A stretch of 64,000 nt of DNA from Austropuccinia psidii (lineage: Eukaryota > Basidiomycota > Pucciniomycetes > Pucciniales > Sphaerophragmiaceae), in assembly GCA_023105745.1 (NCBI GenBank), contig JALGQZ010000013.1, positions 4,933,501-4,997,500 on the forward strand. Reading direction: 5' to 3'. Both the position numbers and the translations under genes were made by a program. This document shows, piece by piece, positions 57,479 to 64,000 of this stretch (positions within the stretch are counted from its first letter, which is position 1; every line of letters begins with the position of its first letter). The notes below the pieces were generated by a model. It saw only the letters and a program-made list of their open reading frames with translations. It ran no database searches and was not told the origin of the DNA.

Positions 57479-58816
57479 ATGCCAGTTCAACATTCACCTC
57501 CAGCAAGACAGACCAGATCTCAGGCCAGAACTCAAGCTGTTCTGACTCCAACTCCAAGGGCTCCTCTTGACGGTACCCCAGCAGTTTCTCAACTGAGGGC
57601 CAGGTTGGACAGAGGACCCATTATGGAAGGAGCAGCACCATCCAGGAAGGAAGGAAGAGGGCCAAGAAGGTCAATGTCTTTATCAGGAGTGGTTGGCGGA
57701 TTCCCAGGTTTTTCAAGAACCAGTCCCAAGGTTCAAGGTGAAGATGGTGAAGAGGAGGAGGAGAATTCTGTGGAAGAGGAAGAGTCTAATGGCACTGAGG
57801 CTGCTCCTGCTCCTGTGGGAGCATCTGAGGGCACCAGAGGACCAACTCTAGCCCAGTCTGATCAGCCTGCCTCTCATCAGTCTGAACCGTCTTTATTGGC
57901 CATTATGCAACAAATGACTCAGATTATGGCCAATCTGCAAGCAGCTTCTTCTTCTGAATCATCAAGACCACCAGCCTTCAAGACTCCCTCTATGAAGGCT
58001 CCAGAATGCTTTGATGGGACTCAGTCCTTCAAAGTCAGAAGCTTTATTCAGTCTTGCCAACTCATCTTTCATAATGACCCGGCAAACTTCTCTCAAGACA
58101 GAAAGAAGGTTCTTTATGCCACTTCATTCTTAGTTGGCAGGGCTGCAAAATGGATTGAGCCTTATCTTTCCAATCTCAATAATCAAGACTCAAATTATCT
58201 CCTCAATTCCTGGCCATTATTCGAATCCCAATTGTTCACTTTATTTGGAGACCCAAATGAAGTAAGAAAAGCAGAAGCTGAATTGGATGGCCTTAGGATG
58301 AAAGAAGGTGGGCATGTTGCTTTGTATATTGCCGATTTCAGGAGTTTGGTTTCAAGAATTGGGGATTGGGGTGAAAGGGCTCTTATTCATCATTTCAGGA
58401 AGGGTTTGGCCTCCAGGATTCTGGATCAATTGGCCTCCCATCCTTCAAACATTGATTCTCTTCAAGACTTAATGGACGTCAGCCTGGAACTTGATACCAG
58501 GTACCATGAGAGGCAGAAGGAAAAGAATCATCATCAAGAGAAGAAGCCTGAAGCCTCAAAGTCTCACTCTTCTCATCATCAAGTTTCTTCAAGTTCAAGA
58601 CCAAAGAAGAAATTTCATTCTCAAAAGCGGGACAAGCCCCATTCTTCATTGTTGAATAAGGACTTCAAGTTGAAAGGTTCTGAAAAGGAAAGAAGAATCA
58701 AGGAGGGGTTGTGTACCTATTGTGGTGGGAAGCATAGTCTCGAGTCCTGTGTCAAAAGGCCTCAAAACAAGCTTACCCAACCGTCAGGCAGCTTTCCCAG
58801 CCAGGGAAAAGCCTGA
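57479..58816 (+). CDS. Gag of element P
   Basis: 445 residues from ATG 57479 ([20 protein letters not shown]). A basic, disordered N-terminus is followed by an acidic run ([15 protein letters not shown]). The Ty3-type capsid domain follows: [60 protein letters not shown] and a Ty3_gag-like [21 protein letters not shown] Lys/Ser-rich segment and a zinc knuckle of slightly short spacing ([14 protein letters not shown]-x2-C-x3-H-x4-C) end it. A GGGAAAA heptamer just before the TGA lets Pol be made as a fusion. The protein is intact, with no lesion. Confidence 0.95.
   Translation: MPVQHSPPARQTRSQARTQAVLTPTPRAPLDGTPAVSQLRARLDRGPIMEGAAPSRKEGRGPRRSMSLSGVVGGFPGFSRTSPKVQGEDGEEEEENSVEEEESNGTEAAPAPVGASEGTRGPTLAQSDQPASHQSEPSLLAIMQQMTQIMANLQAASSSESSRPPAFKTPSMKAPECFDGTQSFKVRSFIQSCQLIFHNDPANFSQDRKKVLYATSFLVGRAAKWIEPYLSNLNNQDSNYLLNSWPLFESQLFTLFGDPNEVRKAEAELDGLRMKEGGHVALYIADFRSLVSRIGDWGERALIHHFRKGLASRILDQLASHPSNIDSLQDLMDVSLELDTRYHERQKEKNHHQEKKPEASKSHSSHHQVSSSSRPKKKFHSQKRDKPHSSLLNKDFKLKGSEKERRIKEGLCTYCGGKHSLESCVKRPQNKLTQPSGSFPSQGKA
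58804..58810 (+). promoter_or_regulatory. -1 ribosomal frameshift heptamer between Gag and Pol
   Basis: G GGA AAA in the Gag frame has the X XXY YYZ form. The Gag stop TGA (58814-58816) is one codon behind. After a -1 slip the frame reads on through AGC CTG AGT GAA into Pol without a stop. Confidence 0.65.
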
Positions 58817-61800
58817 GTGAAGACCATGTTGTGTTCAATGGTCTTCACAGTTTTCCTTCCAGAGCACAATTGTGCATTCTGAATACTGGTGTCAAGAATT
58901 CTCTTAAATTTTTTGTTTTCTCTTCTCTTTCTGATGTTTTTTACAGTATTCTCATTGATTCTGGTGCTACACACTCATTCATTGCAAAGCAGTTTGTTCA
59001 CAAGTACTCATTGACTACGTCAGAACTTCCAGAGAAGATTCCTCTTATCATTTTGGACTCCTCTGAGTCCCCTTCCTTATTTGTGACTCACCATACTAAA
59101 TATATGGTTGAGCTCCCTTCCTTCCCAAGCTTTGAATGGGATTTTTTAGTCATTGATACTCCCAAGGGAGAAGACCTCATATTGGGCTTTGACTTTCTCA
59201 ATCATTTTAATCCTTCTATTGATTGGAGGCAAGGGCTGATCACCTTTAATACTGATCAAAAGGACTATTCTGATCCTTCCAATTCCTTCCGTAATGACTC
59301 TTCCTCTGCCAAATCATGTGCAGCTCTGGTTGGTGATTCTAGAACACCATCAGTTCCATCTTCTGTCCATATTCCTTCCCTTAATTCCCATCTGTCATTA
59401 CCATCATCTGGAGATGAAGTCTTCAAAGAGATTCAAGATGTTGGGGAAGATAATTCTGTATCTTCACTTCATCTCTTCTTTGGGAATATGGACCTTCCCC
59501 CTTCATCTTATCATGACTCCCTGGAGGAGTTGTGGGATGAAGAGGAAGAGCCAGAAGAAGTAGAAACCGTGATGAAGGTTGTTCCCTCTGTTTATCACCA
59601 ATACTTGGATGTATTCTCCAAGGTGAAAGCAGAGAAACTTCCTCCTCACCGTGCCTGTGATCATCATATCGAACTGGAGGGGTCTCTACCTCCAGTTGGG
59701 GTGATCTACTCTTTATCCAAACAAGAGTCAGATACACTCAGGGCCTACATTTCAGAGAATGTAGAGAAAGGTTTCATCCGGCCAAGCTCCTCCTCAACAG
59801 GAGCACCTGTCCTCTTTGTTAAAAAGAAAGATGGTGGCCTCCGTTTGTGTGTTGATTACCGCAAACTCAATGCTGTCACTAGGAAGAACAAATATCCTGT
59901 TCCTCCTATGAACCAGCTTCTTAATGTCTTTAATGGTTCTTCTATCTTCTCCAAGATTGATTTGCGTGGTGCATATAACCTGCTCAGAATCAAGGAGGGT
60001 GATGAACATTTGACATGCTTCAGAACTAAATATGGCAGTTTTGAGTACTTGGTTATGCCATTTGGGCTCACCAATGCTCCTGCCTCTTTTCAGAATCTTG
60101 TCAATGATATATTCCAAGATCTTCTTGATGTTTTTGTTGTGGTTTATTTGGATGACATTATGGTCTTTTCCAAATCTGAGGAAGAACATGTCACCCATGT
60201 GTCCACTGTTCTTTCCAGACTCAGAGCCAATAACCTTTTCGCCAAGGCTTCTAAATGCCTTTTTCATGTCTCTAGTGTAGAATACCTTGGTTATGTTGTT
60301 TCTTCTGAAGGCCTCAAGATGGACCAAGCAAAAGTCCAGCAGATCCTTAATTGGCCTCCTCCAAGAAACCTCAAGGCTCTTCAATCCTTCCTTGGCTTTG
60401 CCAACTTCTACCGCCGTTTCATCAAGAATTATTCAAAGAAAATCAGTTCACTCACCAGTTTCCTCAAGAAAGATTCCTGTTTCCCCCTCAATGAGGAAGC
60501 TCTTAGCCAGTTTCATCAACTCAAAGAGGCCTTCACTACCGCTCCAATCCTTTCCCACTTCAATCCTTCTCTACCGACCATTGTAGAGACCGATGCATCC
60601 GATTATGCTTTGGGTGCTGTACTGAGTCAGGTCTCTGACTCAGGAAAACATCCCATTGCCTTTGACAGCCGCAAGCTTATTCCAGCAGAACTCAACTATG
60701 AAATTCATGACAAGGAACTCCTTGGTATAGTCTGGGCTCTCAAGCGCTGGAGGGCTTTTCTTCTTTCTCTGTCCTCTCCTTTTGAAGTTCTCACCGATCA
60801 TTCTTCTCTTCAGTACTTTATGTCATCAAAGATCCTTACTCGCCGTCAAGCCCGTTGGGCCGAATTCTTATCTGAATTTCATTTTTCAATCACTTACCGC
60901 CCTGGCCGCCTAGCAACTCTTCCAGATGCCTTATCACGTCGGGACGACGTCTATCCGGAGAGGGGGAAGGATTTCATCAGCAAGAATCCAATGAATTTTC
61001 AACAACTCATTAAGCAAGATGAAGTTCAACCCTCAAAGTTTTTTGCAGTCAAGGTGGATTCTTTTTCAAATTTGATTGATTCAATTCAGAAGAAATTATG
61101 GCAAGACCCTCAGTACAGAAGTATCCTTCAAGATTTGGGTAAAGGTAAATCTGTCCAAGATTATTCTCTTGATTCCTCCTCCCAACTTCTTCTCTTCAAA
61201 GATCGGGTGGTAGTCCCAAATGACTCCACAATTCAACTCAGCATTCTTCAAAAGCGTCATGACTCTCCTCTAGCTGGACACCCTGGCCAAGAGAAGACTC
61301 TCAAACTTGTCAAGCGGGATTTCCACTGGTCCGGCATGACCCAATTCATTAAGGATTATGTATCATCCTGCCAACAGTGTTCAAGAAACAAGAATATCCA
61401 CCATAAGAAGTTTGGACTCCTCAAACCTCTTCCAATTCCAAATGGTCCTTGGATTTGTCTCTCAATGGATTTCATCACTCAACTGCCCCTGTCCAATTCT
61501 TTTGACTCAATTCTTGTCATAGTGGACAGATTCTCAAAAATGGCGGTTTTTATTCCAACAATGTCTTCAATAACTTCTTTGGATTTGGCCCATTTATTCA
61601 TCAAGAATATCTTCTCAAAGCATGGCTTTCCATCAAGCATTGTCAGTGATAGAGGTTCACTCTTTGTTTCTTCCTTCTGGACCAATCTTTGTCAGCAGCT
61701 CAAGATTTCAAGGGACTTGTCAACTGCTTATCACCCAGAAACTGATGGACAGACAGAGAGGGTAAATCAGATACTAGAACAGTATCTTCGGATGTATGTC

Positions 61801-62532
61801 AGTTATCATCAAGATGATTGGAACACCTGGCTCCCTCTGGCTGAATTTGCCTACAATAATTCTGATCACTCTTCAACCAAGCAATCACCGTTTTTCACCG
61901 TTTATGGAAGAGATCCACAATTTGATTCAGTTCACATCACTCAAGATACTCCTGCTGGAAAGTTATCAACAAAAATCCAATCAGTACAGCAAGATGTCAA
62001 GAGAGAACTTGAAATCGCCATAAACCGGTTTAAGAGGTATGCAGATAAAAGTAGAGCAAGTCCACCTGTTTTCAATCCTGGTGACATGGTATGGCTTTCT
62101 TCCAAGAATATCAAATCAACTAGACCCACCAAGAAACTGTCTGAAAGATGGTTGGGTCCCTTTCCAATCCTGAAGAAAGTCAGTACTCATGCTTACCACC
62201 TCAAGCTTCCATCTCAATGGAAATCCATCCACCCAGTCTTCCATATCTCACTCTTGGAACCAGTCAAGACATCAACGATCCCAAATCGGCATCAAGAGCC
62301 TCCTCCTCCAATCATTATTGAAGAAGAAGAGGAATGGGAAGTCTCTCAAGTACTGGATTCAAAGCTCAAGAGAAGAAAATTATGGTATCTGGTGGAATGG
62401 AAAGGTTTCAGTCAAGATTCAGAAAGATCCACATGGGAACCAGCTGAAAACCTCAAGAATTGTCCTGAACTTGTCAAAGATTTTCATTCGTTATATCCTG
62501 ACAAGCCAGGACCCAATTCTTCAATGGCTTGA
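58811..62532 (+). CDS. Pol polyprotein of element P: protease, RT, RNase H, integrase, chromodomain
   Basis: The frame is open from the slip site; a continuous 1233 codons run from 58831, and no ATG is needed if frameshifting is used. Protease: [56 protein letters not shown] and the catalytic YLDDIMVFS, then [14 protein letters not shown]. RNase [47 protein letters not shown]. Integrase: a zinc domain (H...H, CQQC), D in [11 protein letters not shown] in [31 protein letters not shown]. Chromodomain: [20 protein letters not shown] to [16 protein letters not shown]. All catalytic acids are present, so this copy looks competent. It is in the chromovirus lineage of Ty3 elements. Confidence 0.96.
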
Positions 62533-63312
62533 ATTTTTATGGTGCTTGGTGGGGAGAGGAATTACCAAAAGTAAGTCCCACTCCTGGTATGCACCTTTAG
62601 GGGTATTCTACTCTTCTTTGTTGTAAGCATCACCTTGGCCACTCTGTGAGCATTTTTCAATTTGGACACAGACCTTTTGGCCCGGCTTTCAACATCCGAA
62701 TTCCAAATTTATGGCCATTTACACTTGGGCAAATGGACCATTCCTTTTTCATTCTCCTTCCCAAGACTTTATTCTTTCAACACATTCATTTATCAAGAGC
62801 TTCCTTATTTATGGCACTGGCGGGAGTGGCAACTACTAAAAGTAAGTTCCTCTCCTGGTGTGCACTTCCCTGAGGGGTCTACAATCTGTCAAAACATCAC
62901 CTTGGCCACTCTGTGAGCACCTGGCAGCAAATTCTTTTATCCAGGTCCTTGGCCACTTTCAAAATCAATTGTCGTAACCCGTGATGAAGATTGGATTCCT
63001 CCTCAAATTTCATTTTCTTTATTTTTTCTGTTTCTCTCTTTATATCTGTTTCACTTTTACTCTTTATATTCTTTCAAAATTTCTTTTCTTATAACTCTTT
63101 AACGCCAAAATCTTTACGTCAAATCATGTCTTCAACTTTGTCAAAGCCAAATGTCAAGAGAAGACCAAGTCAACCTCAATTCATATGCCAACAAGCTTAT
63201 CAGTTCAATTTCTCTTTTCAAGATTCAATGCCTCTGGAATCCTTACGTCAAATCCGTCTCATTAGCCTCAACAGGCCTCTACCTTATCTTGGTGCTCAGG
63301 AGCTCACCATTC
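62533..63312 (+). other. 3' noncoding interior of element P
   Basis: About 780 bases between the Pol stop and the polypurine tract. An imperfect repeat of about 110 bases lies at 62539-62652 and 62811-62919, each with AAAAGTAAGT and CATCACCTTGGCCACTCTGT. Short open frames across it have no family motif. Confidence 0.6.
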
Positions 63313-63327
63313 AAGGTAGGGGGGTAC
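63313..63327 (+). other. Polypurine tract of element P
   Basis: AAGGTAGGGGGGTAC directly before the 3' LTR. Confidence 0.85.
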
Positions 63328-64000
63328 TGTCACAGCCACGTATTTTGACCCTCCTCCTTGATGGCGGCGGCAATCCAACCTGGAGCCAAGTTGGGGCCAA
63401 TTGGCCATGTCATATCATTTATGGCCAATTGACCCCTTTTGGGTGTTCCATGGCTCTTATGCCATAACCCACTCCATTGGCCACTTATGGCCTCCATCAT
63501 CCTTTATGGCCTCAGGCCATATCCTGCGTCATTGGCCCTCTTGGCCAATTTCCACCTCACCAACCCCCAGGCCTTCATCACTGTTTTTGGGCCTGGGGGG
63601 TCCCTTTGTCTTCCAGGGGCTTCCAGGCCCCATGGCCACCTTCCTTGGTTTCCTGGCCACCCATTTCATTATGGGGGTTTTGGCCTAAATGGCCTTTTTG
63701 GGCCATTTAGGCCCCCCACGGCTTCTACGGTCCGCGGTCCGCGGTCCGTACGGTCCGTGGGCCGCGGTCCGTAAGCCGCGGTCCGTACGCCGCGGTCCGT
63801 AGGCGGGTTAGGCCCCTTTTGGCCTAATCCAATGAGGCCAAAAGGGGCCAAAGGGGGCAGCCACCTAGCCCCCAAGGCCAGGTGGGTCCCAAACCACAAT
63901 TGGGCCCACCTGAGCCATTTTTGGCCACCAATCCCTTGGACCCAAATTGGACCAAAAACCACCTTGGATCCATTTTTGGCCATAAATCCCGTAGGACCCA
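63328..64000 (+). repeat. 3' LTR of element P (partial, window end)
   Basis: It matches the 5' LTR from 54991 base for base as far as I can compare, except for 42 extra bases made of extra CGGTCCG-type units (about 63728-63800). Confidence 0.95.

Larger units (their letters stand above)
54991..64000 (+). mobile_element. Young Ty3/chromovirus retrotransposon P (3' LTR runs off the window)
   Basis: 5' LTR 54991-56720, leader, Gag 57479-58816, Pol to 62532, polypurine tract at 63313-63327, 3' LTR from 63328 past the window end. The interior is free of lesions and the LTRs are identical where both are visible, except for a tandem-repeat difference. Putative self-priming and a -1 frameshift signal are described separately. 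The target duplication cannot be checked because the right end is outside; the five bases before it are ACCAA. Confidence 0.95.

Overview
This window is almost entirely nested transposable elements from the nuclear genome of a basidiomycete, most probably a rust fungus (Pucciniales). The evidence is short spliceosomal introns of 55-85 bases, fungal chromovirus-type Ty3 retrotransposons, a CACTA-like (Tnp2-type) transposase, a TET/JBP-type 2-oxoglutarate/Fe(II) dioxygenase, and AT-rich retroelement debris. The Gag and Pol styles resemble those I know from Austropuccinia psidii, but the species is an inference. I see no host housekeeping gene, rRNA, tRNA, CRISPR or prokaryotic feature.

Region 1 (1-21318). 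An LTR of a retroelement (minus strand, 1-206 plus 21299-21318) is split by one DNA transposon of about 21.1 kb (210-21295). It has 42-bp terminal inverted repeats starting CACCAGGGC and a 3-bp target duplication TGG. An uninterrupted copy of the same LTR at 47277 shows the empty site. Inside, in order, are a broken CACTA-like transposase (minus), a broken gene of unknown function (plus), a broken SNF2 helicase with all its motifs (minus), an intact four-exon gene of unknown function (plus), a 40-bp minisatellite, a TET/JBP-like dioxygenase with a single in-frame stop (minus), another multi-exon unknown gene (minus) and a 51-bp minisatellite. Many nonsense codons fall where C-to-T change in CGA, CAG or CAA explains them, which suggests decay by cytosine deamination. 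This element, with its TET/JBP and SNF2 cargo, is the most interesting object here.

Region 2 (21319-32912). Decayed Ty3-type material: a divergent LTR, a relic of reverse transcriptase/RNase H, a full LTR (23727-25385) with polypurine tract before it and primer-binding site after it, a Gag-protease body with stops, and a 5'-truncated LTR. Next comes the LTR and start of an old element (called H here) that continues at 44665.

Region 3 (32913-44659). A complete minus-strand Ty3 chromovirus (called M) with two LTRs of about 1.82 kb, 5-bp duplication AGGCC, polypurine tract and primer-binding site. Its Gag and Pol are intact except for a few stops and frameshifts. A solo LTR with duplication ATGTC sits inside its reverse transcriptase.

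Region 4 (44660-54990). The rest of H (relics of capsid and protease), an LTR at 47277-48217, and inside that a young element (called G) with nearly identical LTRs. G carries intact Gag and protease but no reverse transcriptase or integrase.

Region 5 (54991-64000). A young plus-strand Ty3 chromovirus (called P) sits in the 3' LTR of G, with complete Gag and Gag-Pol frames. It shows a -1 slippery heptamer, a self-priming type of complementarity instead of a tRNA primer site, and LTRs that differ in a CGGTCCG tandem repeat. Its 3' LTR runs off the window.
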